Source: Thaumasiovibrio sp047250365
Lineage (GTDB): Bacteria; Pseudomonadota; Gammaproteobacteria; Enterobacterales; Vibrionaceae
Length of the DNA: 64,000 nt
Assembly: GCF_047250365.1 (NCBI RefSeq)
Contig: NZ_JBLBVL010000006.1
Coordinates: forward strand, 62,001 to 126,000
Reading direction: 5' to 3'
Shown here: positions 7,678 to 17,254 of the stretch, one piece after another
How positions within the stretch are numbered: position 1 is the first letter of the stretch
Layout: each line of letters begins with the position of its first letter
Notes under the pieces: generated by a model
Databases searched by the model: none
The model's input: the letters and a program-made list of their open reading frames with translations, nothing else
What the model was told of the DNA's origin: nothing
Translations under genes and position numbers: made by a program

Positions 7678-8949
7678 TTACATTAACCATTTCCACCAAA
7701 TAAATATTGCAAGGAAACCAAACAAGTAAACCAAACCAACTACAGAGAGGGCTTTTAGTTTTGGGCCAATGCTTAACGCCGACGGCAATTTAGCGCGGGA
7801 TACCAAGGTATAATTAAGCAGCGCAAATATTGGCGTTGTCATGAAGGCCAATACCATCGCAAAATCAAGCATGGGCATCAACGCCGAGGCGAAGAAAATG
7901 ATAATGCCCAATGCGGCTAGCGAAACAGCCAACACCCAAAATTGATACACTTTTGGATTCTCTTGCTTATGGGATTGAAGCAGACGTTGGGACTCAGCAA
8001 TCGCGCGCGAATATCCATCAATAACCGTAATTGTACTACCAAAAATACAAAAGAAGGCGATAACTGCAATCAGGTAACGTGACCATTCACCAATGGTTGA
8101 CGCGTACATATTAACCAGTTGGTGAGAAAACCCAACGCCTGATGCCGCAAGCTCAATACCTGAACCATGCACTACTAAGGTCCCCAACGCTAAAAAGACC
8201 AATGCTAAGGTAGCTGTACTAATGTAACCCACATTAAAATCAAAGAGTGCAGATTGTGCGGTTACCACTTGCTTCTTACGCTGACTCTTTAACCACATAG
8301 AGGTCAAACAAGAGATCTCGATCGGTGCAGGCATCCACCCCATCGTCACAACAATGAAGCCTATTGCAGCAATGTTCCAAGGTGAGGGTGCTTGATAGTC
8401 TGCTGGCGCTACTGCCCCATTCGACGCTGCGATCACAACCGCAATAATTGTCGATATCGCCAATACAGCCATGATGACCTTAGATAACGAGTCCAAAGCA
8501 CGATAATGGCCAGCCAGTAAGATAACTAAGCAAGTGGCTAGAACGATAACGCACAATGTCACCGTTGGTAATGCTATCGGTAAGAAGTAGCCCAATAGAC
8601 TAGCGCTAAACAGCAATAACGCGGCAGTATTGACGATGCCTGAAATAACACACAGCACCGTAAATCCCCAAAGATAGCCACGACCTAGTCCGGAATAACC
8701 TTGAATAAGGCTATCTCCCGTCCCCATCGTGTACTGTACAGATGCGCGGAAAAATGGGTACTTAAACAAATTTACCAATAAAATGAGCAGCGCCAATTGC
8801 CAGCCATAAATCGCGCCAGCTTTCGTTGAAGCAACTAAGTGAGAGCCACCAACCGCCGCCGCTGCCATCATAATGCCGGGCCCTAAAGAGCGTACTAAGT
8901 GCGCCACACCTATGCGCCCTCTTTCGGGGGCTAACGTTGAGTTTTCCAT
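7678..8949 (-). CDS. Nramp-superfamily transporter without the canonical metal-site motifs
   Basis: 423 residues with about 11 hydrophobic helices and the Nramp signature start SLGPGIMMAAAAVGGSHLV. In canonical Nramp the first helix carries DPGN; aligning on GPG and AGA, this protein has GGSH. The helix-6 MPH motif is also changed (TMGWMPAPIEIS). Those residues bind Mn2+ or Fe2+, so transport of these ions by the usual mechanism is doubtful. The fold is kept, including VIDGYSRAIAESQR in the later half. It is in its own transcription unit and has no neighbour that suggests a substrate. It could move another ion or a small organic solute. Confidence 0.75.
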   Translation of the reverse strand: MENSTLAPERGRIGVAHLVRSLGPGIMMAAAAVGGSHLVASTKAGAIYGWQLALLILLVNLFKYPFFRASVQYTMGTGDSLIQGYSGLGRGYLWGFTVLCVISGIVNTAALLLFSASLLGYFLPIALPTVTLCVIVLATCLVILLAGHYRALDSLSKVIMAVLAISTIIAVVIAASNGAVAPADYQAPSPWNIAAIGFIVVTMGWMPAPIEISCLTSMWLKSQRKKQVVTAQSALFDFNVGYISTATLALVFLALGTLVVHGSGIELAASGVGFSHQLVNMYASTIGEWSRYLIAVIAFFCIFGSTITVIDGYSRAIAESQRLLQSHKQENPKVYQFWVLAVSLAALGIIIFFASALMPMLDFAMVLAFMTTPIFALLNYTLVSRAKLPSALSIGPKLKALSVVGLVYLFGFLAIFIWWKWLM

Positions 8950-9226
8950 ATTTCACGTCCGTTGTTATCATCTATCCATACACAAACAGCCTCGTACACT
9001 ATTTGTTACGAAACCTGTAAAGATAACATTACCACAGGGTGATGATATATTTATACACCTGTATTGTAATTTGAGAATAATTTTAACAATAAGGGGAATA
9101 CCTGCACGCCCTGCCGCTAATTTTGCTTAATTAGCGTTGTACGCGAGGTATTTTTGGAAAATAGCGGTGAAAATAAAAAACGTGCCTACATGAGACTTAA
9201 TTACACATGCGACAGTTATTGCAGCA

Positions 9227-9979
9227 TTATAACCTTAGCCCACCATCAAGCTCTAATACTCGGCCGCTAAAATACTCATTATGAATAACAAAACAGACCC
9301 CTTCAGCTATCTCGGCGGCACTCGCCATTTTACCCACGGGCACTAAGGCAGTAAGACGCTCTTTGGCTTCTGGTTTCATCGCATCTGTCATTGCGGTTTC
9401 CACTACTCCTGGGGCAATCGCGCCAACACGAATACCGTATCGTCCTAACTCCTTCGCCCATACCACTGTCATAGCCGCAACAGCAGCTTTAGAGGCAGAA
9501 TAATTTGTCTGCCCAATATTACCAGCACGCGACACACTGGATATATTCACGATAACACCACCTACGCCACGCTCTACCATTTGTTTAGCGGCGGCACGGC
9601 CACACAGGAAGGTCCCGTTCACGTTCACATTCATCACATCGCGAAACTGATCATACCCCAAGACCTGTGTGTCACCCTCACGCCGTTTTACAAGCATGCC
9701 GTCTTTTAATATGCCAGCATTGTTCACTAAAACGTCAATCGAGCCGAAATCTCGCCCAATCGCAGCAAACGTTGCATCGACCTCGTCTTCATCAGTCACG
9801 TCACAGTGATAACTTTTTACTTCGCCACTTAACATTTTGCAGGTCTTTTCTGTCGCGGATAAATCACCAATGTCCAACAACGCCACCCTAGCACCACTTT
9901 TAATCAAAGTGACAGCAATGATCTGTCCTATTCCTTGCCCTGCACCTGTAATAACCACTGTTTTATTATCAAGATCCAC
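9227..9979 (-). CDS. SDR-family 3-hydroxyacyl-CoA dehydrogenase (FabG-like), branched-chain pathway
   Basis: 250 residues with a Rossmann TGAGQGIG motif (11-18), NNAG (86-89) and the catalytic set S147/S148, Y160, K164 (YSASK). It is the last gene of the valine/isoleucine operon and overlaps mmsB by 11 bases. In this setting the likely job is oxidation of 2-methyl-3-hydroxybutyryl-CoA to 2-methylacetoacetyl-CoA in isoleucine breakdown, the step before the thiolase encoded at the other end of the operon. By sequence alone it could equally be called a 3-oxoacyl-ACP reductase. Confidence 0.8.
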   Translation of the reverse strand: MDLDNKTVVITGAGQGIGQIIAVTLIKSGARVALLDIGDLSATEKTCKMLSGEVKSYHCDVTDEDEVDATFAAIGRDFGSIDVLVNNAGILKDGMLVKRREGDTQVLGYDQFRDVMNVNVNGTFLCGRAAAKQMVERGVGGVIVNISSVSRAGNIGQTNYSASKAAVAAMTVVWAKELGRYGIRVGAIAPGVVETAMTDAMKPEAKERLTALVPVGKMASAAEIAEGVCFVIHNEYFSGRVLELDGGLRL

Positions 9980-10907
9980 CTATCACTCCTTTATTGTCCT
10001 TTGTTGATTGATAAAGCGTAAATAAGCTCGAAAAATCAAGGTCATGTTCCAAAAGGGAAAAATGCTGTTCAAACAGTGCCAATGCCTGTTGTGTCATTGG
10101 TAATTGCTTCAACAGTGGATGCGCACACGTCTTTCCCGCCGTCAGTGCAAGCTTTAGATCTTTAATCATGAGTCGGGTCATAAAGCCTTGCGCGTACTCT
10201 GATGCCGCCGGGGTTAGTTCAGATACACCGGGACAAGGGTTATACTTTTCCACCACCCAATTGTTGCCTGAACTTTGGTGCACGATATCACTGAGTATTT
10301 TCGGGTCTAATCCCAGCGATTTTCCTAAAGCGAGTCCTTCACACGTTGCTGCCATCACGGCACCCAAAATCAAGTTATTACAAATCTTGGTCATTTGCCC
10401 AGCACCAATATCACCAGCGTGGAAGACATGTCCTGCCATTGGCTGTAATACGGCTTTCGCTGCTAAGTAATCCTCATTGCTGCCACCAACAATAAATGTC
10501 AACGCACCCGCTTTAGCACCAGCAATACCACCAGAAACTGGCGCATCGACAAAGCGCATGTGCATATTATGTGCTTGCTCACCCACTAATCGGGCAACGT
10601 CAGGTTCCACCGTAGAGCAATCGATAAGTAGCGTATTGGTGCTCAGCTCGCCCAAGACGCCAACATGTCCATCATGCCCCAAGTAGACTTGCTTTACTTG
10701 CTCCCCTGCAGGCAACATCGTAATCACAACGTCGGCACCCGCTACCGCTTTGGTAATGCTATCGTAGACTCTAGCGCCCAACCTTTGGGCGGCCTTTCGT
10801 GCCGATGGATCAATGTCATACGCTTGAACCGTTGCTTCTGTCGTTAAAAGGTTATCAAGCATAGGAAGGCCCATGTTTCCAACCCCAATAAATGCGATGG
10901 TGATCAT
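9969..10907 (-). CDS. mmsB: 3-hydroxyisobutyrate dehydrogenase
   Basis: 312 residues with the N-terminal NAD-binding motif GVGNMG (8-13), substrate loop DAPVSGG (121-127) and catalytic lysine K174 in GAGQMTKICNN. It oxidises 3-hydroxyisobutyrate to methylmalonate semialdehyde in valine catabolism, between the hydrolase encoded just upstream and MmsA. Its first bases overlap the stop of the upstream hydrolase gene, consistent with coupling. It is slightly longer than usual at the C-terminus (about 295 in Pseudomonas). Confidence 0.93.
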   Translation of the reverse strand: MITIAFIGVGNMGLPMLDNLLTTEATVQAYDIDPSARKAAQRLGARVYDSITKAVAGADVVITMLPAGEQVKQVYLGHDGHVGVLGELSTNTLLIDCSTVEPDVARLVGEQAHNMHMRFVDAPVSGGIAGAKAGALTFIVGGSNEDYLAAKAVLQPMAGHVFHAGDIGAGQMTKICNNLILGAVMAATCEGLALGKSLGLDPKILSDIVHQSSGNNWVVEKYNPCPGVSELTPAASEYAQGFMTRLMIKDLKLALTAGKTCAHPLLKQLPMTQQALALFEQHFSLLEHDLDFSSLFTLYQSTKDNKGVIGGS

Positions 10908-12019
10908 ACGTATCTCCCAGGAATCCCACCAAGGTTATGTAGCGGATTTTGCTGCCACGGCGGCTCAAACAACGCATCGATTAACTGCATATCTACATTC
11001 TCAATCTGGCCAAAGCGCCATTGCGGTGATTGCGTTTTGTCGATTAATCGTGCCCTGACACCTTCGATAAAATCGCCCTTCAGTACGCTTTGCACGGAGA
11101 GTCCGAGCTCTAATCGAAACGCATCTTCCAGCGATAACGTGTGATAACCACGTAATTGACGAAAGCAAACGTGCGCTGTTATTAAACTCCCTTGGCGTAA
11201 GTTATTACGTGCTTGATTTAACCACGCATCAGCGTCAGGAATCGCATTCAAATTCTCAATACACTCGCTAAGGTTTTTTGCGCAACACGCTGATTGAATT
11301 CGTGCAAAATAGGGCAATAACTGCGCTTCAGGCAGTGTCGCTGGCATAAAGCTCACTAACAAATCATCAATACGCTGATAGTCACTGATCTCTGCCGCCC
11401 AGCTCTGATTTTGCAGTTCCGCCAGCAAAGCGTGTTTATCGGCATTGTTGAAACACGCCTGTGCAAATTGAATATCAATACAATCCGTTGCGTTTAACAC
11501 GGCTCCCGTCATACCCAAAAAGAGACCCAAGCCAGACGGTAATCGATTAAGGAACCAGGTTGCTCCTACATCAGGATAAAGCCCTATTGTTATTTCGGGC
11601 ATCGCTAATCTAGTTTCTGGCGTCACAATACGGTGTGACGCCCCCATAAAGAGCCCGACACCTCCTCCCATCGTGATGCCATTCGCCCACACAACAATCG
11701 GCTTGGGATAACGGTGCAGTAGATAATCGCAGCGATACTCAGTTTCAAAATACTGGGTTAACTGACTTAGCGCATCTGGCTCAGAGGCCGTCGCGTACAT
11801 GGCCTTAACATCCCCACCAGCACAAAACGCTTTGTCATTTTCAGTGTGGAGAAACACAGCCACTATAAGTGGATCATCTAACCACTCCTGCAATTGATGC
11901 GTAATGCCTTGTAACATTGTTAAAGTCAGTGCGTTTAACGCGCTAGGATTGGTTAAGTTAATGACCCCTATTTTATAGCCTTTCATACAAGGGAGAGTCG
12001 AAAATTGCACTTGCTGCAT
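10904..12019 (-). CDS. 3-hydroxyisobutyryl-CoA hydrolase (crotonase superfamily)
   Basis: 371 residues from the ATG at 12019, chosen because AAGGAAG lies six bases upstream and the 49 codons before it overlap the preceding gene. The crotonase core is clear: CAGGDVKAMY forms the first oxyanion-hole turn and WANGITMGGGVGLFMGASHRIV the second, followed by PEITIGLYPDVGATWFLNRL, the pattern of HIBCH proteins. The extended C-terminal half (about 100 residues more than enoyl-CoA hydratases) also fits. It releases 3-hydroxyisobutyrate from its CoA ester in the valine route. Confidence 0.88.
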   Translation of the reverse strand: MQQVQFSTLPCMKGYKIGVINLTNPSALNALTLTMLQGITHQLQEWLDDPLIVAVFLHTENDKAFCAGGDVKAMYATASEPDALSQLTQYFETEYRCDYLLHRYPKPIVVWANGITMGGGVGLFMGASHRIVTPETRLAMPEITIGLYPDVGATWFLNRLPSGLGLFLGMTGAVLNATDCIDIQFAQACFNNADKHALLAELQNQSWAAEISDYQRIDDLLVSFMPATLPEAQLLPYFARIQSACCAKNLSECIENLNAIPDADAWLNQARNNLRQGSLITAHVCFRQLRGYHTLSLEDAFRLELGLSVQSVLKGDFIEGVRARLIDKTQSPQWRFGQIENVDMQLIDALFEPPWQQNPLHNLGGIPGRYV

Positions 12020-12029
12020 AGTATCTTCC

Positions 12030-12806
12030 TTACGAATTGCGCCAACGCGGTTTACGCTTTTCAAGAAATGCTGCCACACCTTCTTGCTGATCATAACTGT
12101 CAAACAACTGCAAAAATGCTTCACGCTCCAGAACACGCCCATCACACGGTTGGTAGCTGGCTTCAATCAATGTTTTGCACGCAGCCACTGAGCCGGGAGA
12201 CTGCTTTGCTACCTGATCAGCTAACGCTAAAGCAGTAGACAAGCTTTCACCCGGTGACGTCACTATCTCGACCAAACCGATATCTTGTGCTTGTTGGGCT
12301 TGCAAACGCTCTCCGCACAGTATGATTCTCTTCGCCCACCCTTCACCAACTAAACGCGGCAATTGCTGCGTGCCCCCAGCACATGGCAGCAAACCGACTT
12401 GCGCTTCTGGTAAAGCCATGACTGCATGGCGCTCAGCAATGCGGATATCACAAGCGAGTGCCGCTTCTAGCCCTCCCCCCATCGCATAGCCATTTATTGC
12501 CGCAATCACCACGCCACGAAATCGCCGCAATGCAGAAAAAGCCTGCTCAAAGCGCTGCGCGACTTCCCATGCAAGCGCCTTGTCACCAGAGGAAAACTGG
12601 TGCAAATCTGCGCCAGCAGAAAAAAAACGCTCTCCTTGCCCTGTCAGTATCACCGAGTAAATGGCACGGTCTTGCTGCAAATGCTGCATATGCATCGCCA
12701 ACTGCTCTAAGCTACCGGGTGTCCATGTATTCGCTGGTGGGTTATCGATGGTTAAAACCGCGACATGCCCTTGCAGTTCAACATCGATCTTAGCTTTATC
12801 GCTCAT
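12030..12806 (-). CDS. Enoyl-CoA hydratase (probable methacrylyl-CoA hydratase)
   Basis: 258 residues from the ATG at 12806, which has GGAGGAAGG upstream; an in-frame ATG at 12824 overlaps the acyl-CoA dehydrogenase stop and is less likely. Motifs: RFFSAGADLHQF, INGYAMGGGLEAALACDIRIA and ALPEAQVGLLPCAGGTQQLPRLVG, where the two catalytic glutamates of hydratases fall in the expected places (GGGLEAAL, ALPEAQ). Placed between the acyl-CoA dehydrogenase and the hydroxyisobutyryl-CoA hydrolase genes, it should hydrate methacrylyl-CoA (valine) and tiglyl-CoA (isoleucine). Confidence 0.88.
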   Translation of the reverse strand: MSDKAKIDVELQGHVAVLTIDNPPANTWTPGSLEQLAMHMQHLQQDRAIYSVILTGQGERFFSAGADLHQFSSGDKALAWEVAQRFEQAFSALRRFRGVVIAAINGYAMGGGLEAALACDIRIAERHAVMALPEAQVGLLPCAGGTQQLPRLVGEGWAKRIILCGERLQAQQAQDIGLVEIVTSPGESLSTALALADQVAKQSPGSVAACKTLIEASYQPCDGRVLEREAFLQLFDSYDQQEGVAAFLEKRKPRWRNS

Positions 12807-12820
12807 TGCCCTTCCTCCAG

Positions 12821-13966
12821 TCACAATAGATGGTCGTGTTTTCCCAACAGGTCGCGCGCGATAATTAGGCGCATAATCTCATTCGTTCCTTCCAAAATTT
12901 GATGTACGCGTGTGTCCCGAAAATAACGCTCTAGTGGGTACTCTTTGATATAACCATAGCCGCCAAATAGCTGCAGTGCTTGATCGCAAACCTGAAAACC
13001 GACGTCAGTAACATAGCGCTTTGCCATCGCACATGCCGCTGTTGCTTCTGGACGGTGATTATCCAATGTCCATGCCGCCCAATAGAGTAATTGCCGTGCC
13101 GCCACCAAGTCTGTTGTCATATCAGCTAACCGAAATTGCACGGTTTGAAAATCGGCCAATCGTTGACCAAACTGCTGACGTTGTTGAACATAATCTCGCG
13201 TTACGCGCAGTGCCTGTTGCGCTGTACCTAATGAGCAAGCCGCAATATTTAACCGGCCCCCGTCCAACCCTTGCATCGCAAAATGAAAGCCATCACCACC
13301 ATCACCAAGTCGAAAGGCTGTTGACACAAACACCTTTTCAAAGTTGACCGTTCGGGTAGCTTGGGAATGCCAACCCATCTTAGGCTCTTTACGGCCATAA
13401 CTGATCCCTTGCGCATCAGCATCAACCACAAACGCGCTAATACGGCCATCCTCTTCCCGCGCCATAACCAGCAACACATCGCTATCTCCTGCCGCTGAGA
13501 TAAATGCTTTACTGCCCGTTAAATGAAAGCCATTTTCCACACTAATCGCCTTGGTTTTCAACGCGCCTGCATCCGACCCTGCTTCGGCTTCCGTCAAACA
13601 GTACGACCCCAACTTCTCTCCAGTCACCAACGAAGCCGTTAAGGGCTGCAGCGCTTGACTGCGACCATAGGTGGCAATCATCCAAGTCACCATATTATGA
13701 ATCGTCATATATGCCGTGGTTGAGGTGCATCCTTTTGCCAGCGCTTCAAAAATCAGGCAAGCATCCAAACGGGTTAACCCCAACCCGCCACTAGATACTG
13801 GCGAATATAAGCCTAGAAACCCCATCTTCCCCGCTGAACTGAGTGCTTCGCGAGGGAAAACACTCTGCTCATCCCATGCCGCTGCGAAAGGAGCGAGTGT
13901 CGTGTCGGCAAACTGTCGTGCAGCTTCTTGCAACGCTAACTGCTCTTCGGTTAAACAGAAATCCAT
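12821..13966 (-). CDS. Acyl-CoA dehydrogenase (isobutyryl-/2-methylbutyryl-CoA)
   Basis: 381 residues, a complete FAD-dependent acyl-CoA dehydrogenase: CLTEAEAGSDAGALKT in the middle domain, RQQFGQRLADFQTVQF, FGGYGYIKEYPLERYFRD and the catalytic glutamate E359 in ILEGTNEIMR near the C-terminus. That position of the base separates it from isovaleryl-CoA dehydrogenase (liuA, also in this window). It is the first oxidation step of valine and isoleucine acyl-CoAs, passing electrons to ETF. Confidence 0.88.
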   Translation of the reverse strand: MDFCLTEEQLALQEAARQFADTTLAPFAAAWDEQSVFPREALSSAGKMGFLGLYSPVSSGGLGLTRLDACLIFEALAKGCTSTTAYMTIHNMVTWMIATYGRSQALQPLTASLVTGEKLGSYCLTEAEAGSDAGALKTKAISVENGFHLTGSKAFISAAGDSDVLLVMAREEDGRISAFVVDADAQGISYGRKEPKMGWHSQATRTVNFEKVFVSTAFRLGDGGDGFHFAMQGLDGGRLNIAACSLGTAQQALRVTRDYVQQRQQFGQRLADFQTVQFRLADMTTDLVAARQLLYWAAWTLDNHRPEATAACAMAKRYVTDVGFQVCDQALQLFGGYGYIKEYPLERYFRDTRVHQILEGTNEIMRLIIARDLLGKHDHLL

Positions 13967-13974
13967 CGTTATAC

Positions 13975-15480
13975 CTACTTGAGATCAATCGTCATATTGA
14001 GTGGAGAGTCACTATCATCAGAGAACCAACGTGCGGTAACAGTTTTTGTCTCAGTATAGAAACGCACTGCCTGCTTTCCGTAGGTGTGCAAATCACCGTA
14101 AAAGCTCTGCTTCCAACCGGTAAATGAAAAATAGGGCAGAGGGACTGGAATCGGTACATTGATCCCCACTTGTCCCACTTCAACCTGATGCTGAAACGTT
14201 CTAGCAGTGGCGCCAGAGGACGTGAAAATACTGGTACCATTACCGCATGGATTGGCATTAATAATGTCTAACGCATCATGCAATGTGTCTGCACACATGC
14301 TGACCAGCACAGGCCCAAAGACCTCTTGTTGATAGATCGTCATTTGCGTTGTGACCCCGTCAATAATTGAAGGCCCCAACCAATTACCATTTGGGTTAGT
14401 CGGATGTTGAAATGCCCGTCCATCTAACAGGCACCTAGCGCCTTCTTGTTCTGCTGTCGCTAACAGCGCGATAACCCGATCTTTTGCCTGACGCGATATC
14501 AAAGGCCCATACTCCGCATTTTCATCACTCAAGCCTGGTTTAATCTTCGCCATGCGTTGTGCTAACTCCGCTAACCACTGCTTGCTTTTTCCTACCCAGA
14601 TAACGACTGATATCGCCATGCAACGTTGCCCCGCAGCCCCAACGGACGCCCCCACCAATGCGTTCAACACCTCCTCTTTATTGGCATCTGGCATAACGAC
14701 TAAATGGTTCTTCGCTCCCCCCAACGCCTGAACCCGTTTAAGCGCTGTACTCGCACCCAAATAGATCGCCTGTGCTGCCGCTACCGACCCAACAAACGAC
14801 ACAGCTTTCACAGTAGGATGCTGGTAAAGATGTTCGGCTTGAGGTTGCCCACCATGAATCAGTTGCACCAACCCTTCCGGCGCACCGGATTGATAAAATA
14901 ACTCCAACAGCCTTACAGCAGTATGGGGAACACGTTCAGACGGTTTCAGAATAAAGCTATTGCCGCAGGCTACCGCCAGAGGAAACATCCACAAAGGAAT
15001 CATGGCTGGAAAATTAAAAGGAGTAATCCCCACACAAACGCCCAATGATTGAGTGACACTGTAACAATCAATCTCATCCGCCACATTTTCTAAATGCTCA
15101 CCCATCAGCAAAGAAGGGATATTGGCCGCGTGTTCAACCACTTCAATACCACGCCATACATCCCCTTTCGCATCCGCGATTACCTTGCCTGTTTCTCGGC
15201 TAACAATCATCGCCAACTCATCATGGTGTTGTTTTAGCAGTGCTTGATAACGCAACATCAGCCTTGCTCGTTCACTAATCGGTGTATCACGCCATGCAAT
15301 AAAGGCTATTTTCGCGGCATCAACGGCATCATCAATTTCAGATTTTGTACAAAACGGGACTCTTGCTATGGGATGATTTGTGGTGGGGTCAACCACTTCC
15401 TGCCAACGCGAGGTTGAAGAGTGAGTCCACTGTGTCTCGATATAAATGGGAACAGGCTGTAGTGACTTATCCATTTTCAT
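13975..15480 (-). CDS. mmsA: Methylmalonate-semialdehyde dehydrogenase (CoA-acylating)
   Basis: 501 residues of the aldehyde dehydrogenase fold with GITPFNFPAMIPLWMFPLA, the cofactor loop SFVGSVAAAQ and the catalytic cysteine C287 in GAAGQRCMAIS. The conserved glutamate of hydrolytic aldehyde dehydrogenases is absent at the usual place, as in the CoA-dependent MMSDH class. It converts methylmalonate semialdehyde to propionyl-CoA, the end of the valine branch. It lies eight bases before the acyl-CoA dehydrogenase gene and 28 bases after the thiolase gene. Confidence 0.93.
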   Translation of the reverse strand: MKMDKSLQPVPIYIETQWTHSSTSRWQEVVDPTTNHPIARVPFCTKSEIDDAVDAAKIAFIAWRDTPISERARLMLRYQALLKQHHDELAMIVSRETGKVIADAKGDVWRGIEVVEHAANIPSLLMGEHLENVADEIDCYSVTQSLGVCVGITPFNFPAMIPLWMFPLAVACGNSFILKPSERVPHTAVRLLELFYQSGAPEGLVQLIHGGQPQAEHLYQHPTVKAVSFVGSVAAAQAIYLGASTALKRVQALGGAKNHLVVMPDANKEEVLNALVGASVGAAGQRCMAISVVIWVGKSKQWLAELAQRMAKIKPGLSDENAEYGPLISRQAKDRVIALLATAEQEGARCLLDGRAFQHPTNPNGNWLGPSIIDGVTTQMTIYQQEVFGPVLVSMCADTLHDALDIINANPCGNGTSIFTSSGATARTFQHQVEVGQVGINVPIPVPLPYFSFTGWKQSFYGDLHTYGKQAVRFYTETKTVTARWFSDDSDSPLNMTIDLK

Positions 15481-15508
15481 TCCTCACTATGGTCATTTTC
15501 AAAATGCA

Positions 15509-16663
15509 CTAACTCGGGATTTCCACTGCGATGGCCGTCGCCTCACCGCCACCAATGCAAAGCACGGCAATGCCTCGTGTTAAGCCACAGCGACGCAATG
15601 CATGAATTAGGCTCACCATAATTCTGGCCCCTGTCGCACCCAAGGGGTGCCCCAGTGCACATGCACCACCTTGTATATTTACTCTGTCCGCTGGGATTTT
15701 AAGGGTATGAATCGCATGAACAGTCACAACGGCGAACGCCTCATTAATCTCCCAGAGATCGACATCTTCAACCTGCCAATTAAGCTGTGTTAGTAGCTTT
15801 TGCACTGCATAAATCGGCGCAGTGGTAAACCATTTTGCAGCATGCGAAAACTCGCAATAGCCGACGACATAAGCCAAAGGTGTTACCCCTAAACGTTGTC
15901 CTTGCGCTTCAGACATCAACAATAATGCTGCTGCGCCATCAGCCATCGCACTGGCATTTGCAGCCGTGATCACACCCTCTTGCTGAAACACCGGACGTAA
16001 GGTTTCAATCCGACCAATGTCCAGACTTGGTGGGATTTCATCCGTTTCCACCCCGGCAACCGCCACAATTTCATCCTGAAAATAGCCATTTTTAATCGCT
16101 TTTTTTGCATAGGTAACAGAACGCACTGCCCATTCATCAAGATCTCGACGGGTATAACCCATTACGTTTGCTAACAATTCACCAAAATGCCCCATCAACT
16201 GATGATCATCGCTGTTTTCCAATCCATCAGTGAAAAGGTGATCATTAACCGCAAAGTGGCCCATTTTTGGACGGCAACGGGGCTGCAAGAAAGGCGCGAG
16301 TGACATGTTTTCCATGCCACCAGCCACAATCATGTCATAGCGCCCCAAACGTATTTGATCACACCCTAAAATGACAGACTGCATACCCGAGCCACACACC
16401 TTGTTGACTGTCGTAACAGGGACTTCGTCTGACATATCTGCCAATTGGGCTGCTTGTCGCGCCGGTGCCTGACCCACCCCGGCCTGCAATACCTGCCCCA
16501 TGTAGACCGTGTCAGGCAACATCTCGCTCCAGTCAGTTAATTCACGCATCACTGCTCCAGCAATGTTAACTGCAGGCGTGGTTGCCAATGCACCGTCAAA
16601 CTTACCTAGTGCACTGCGTAAAGCAGCAGTAACCCAAACAGGTTGGTTGAGAGATTGCCCCAT
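15509..16663 (-). CDS. Acetyl-CoA C-acyltransferase (thiolase)
   Basis: 384 residues with the nucleophile C90 in NKVCGSGMQSV, NEAFAVV, GGACALGHPLGATGARI (catalytic histidine) and the second cysteine in CIGGGEATA. It is the first gene of the leftward operon. In isoleucine breakdown it would cleave 2-methylacetoacetyl-CoA to acetyl-CoA and propionyl-CoA; in the leucine route it can handle acetoacetyl-CoA made from acetoacetate. Its start lies about 45 bases from the LiuR-type palindrome. Confidence 0.9.
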   Translation of the reverse strand: MGQSLNQPVWVTAALRSALGKFDGALATTPAVNIAGAVMRELTDWSEMLPDTVYMGQVLQAGVGQAPARQAAQLADMSDEVPVTTVNKVCGSGMQSVILGCDQIRLGRYDMIVAGGMENMSLAPFLQPRCRPKMGHFAVNDHLFTDGLENSDDHQLMGHFGELLANVMGYTRRDLDEWAVRSVTYAKKAIKNGYFQDEIVAVAGVETDEIPPSLDIGRIETLRPVFQQEGVITAANASAMADGAAALLLMSEAQGQRLGVTPLAYVVGYCEFSHAAKWFTTAPIYAVQKLLTQLNWQVEDVDLWEINEAFAVVTVHAIHTLKIPADRVNIQGGACALGHPLGATGARIMVSLIHALRRCGLTRGIAVLCIGGGEATAIAVEIPS

Positions 16664-16707
16664 TACCTATCTCCGTACTTGACGTTACCAAAAGCATAGC
16701 ACTAACA

Positions 16708-16723
16708 TTTACGTAAACGTCAA
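16708..16723. promoter_or_regulatory. LiuR-type operator between the two branched-chain operons
   Basis: TTTACGTAAACGTCAA is an imperfect palindrome that fits what I know of the LiuR motif (TTnACGT..ACGTnAA). A related half-site, TTGACGTTA, lies at 16679-16687, close to the thiolase start. The position in the 131-base divergent region lets one regulator control liuR itself and both operons. Confidence 0.75.
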
Positions 16724-16794
16724 CTTAACCAAGAAGGCCAGTCGGAATAGCCCCGCTTACCCTGTAAAGCAGAATTAACAAAGAGGTTTGAATA

Positions 16795-17163
16795 ATGGAG
16801 TGGTACAAAATTAGCGAACTAGCGAAGGAGTTTGATGTTTCTACGCGCAGTATCCGCTTTTATGAAGATCAAGGATTGATCAGCCCGCGGCGTGAAGGGC
16901 AAACTCGTTGGTTTAATCACCGCGATAAGATTCGACTTCGTTTAATACTTCGAGGAAAGCGTTTAGGCTTTTCGTTAGCAGAAATTCGTGAATTATTCGA
17001 ACTTTATGATCACCACGATAGCGAGCAACAATTGAAATCCATGATCGCACTGATCGATGAGAAAAGAGAGCTACTCGAATCGCGGCGACAAGATATTGAT
17101 GTCGTAATGGCAGAACTAGAAGCAGCCAAAGCACGCTGTTTAGAGGCGATAGAGCCATCTTAA
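16795..17163 (+). CDS. liuR: MerR-family regulator of branched-chain amino acid degradation
   Basis: 122 residues: a MerR winged helix (YKISELAKEFDVSTRSIRFYEDQGLISPRR, residues 4-33), the second wing helix region RLRLILRGKRLGFSLAEI and a C-terminal coiled coil (about 75-115) that dimerises. There are no metal-binding cysteines apart from C117, so an acyl-CoA or similar effector rather than a metal is expected. LiuR normally represses the liu genes. It precedes liuA by 91 bases and faces the valine/isoleucine operon. Confidence 0.9.
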   Translation: MEWYKISELAKEFDVSTRSIRFYEDQGLISPRREGQTRWFNHRDKIRLRLILRGKRLGFSLAEIRELFELYDHHDSEQQLKSMIALIDEKRELLESRRQDIDVVMAELEAAKARCLEAIEPS

Positions 17164-17254
17164 TATCGCTTTCGCTGGCCTATACTCAGCGATGCATGTG
17201 CATACAACCATCAGGTAGCGCGTTCGGTTCAGATCATCAAGCAGAGAGAGCATT

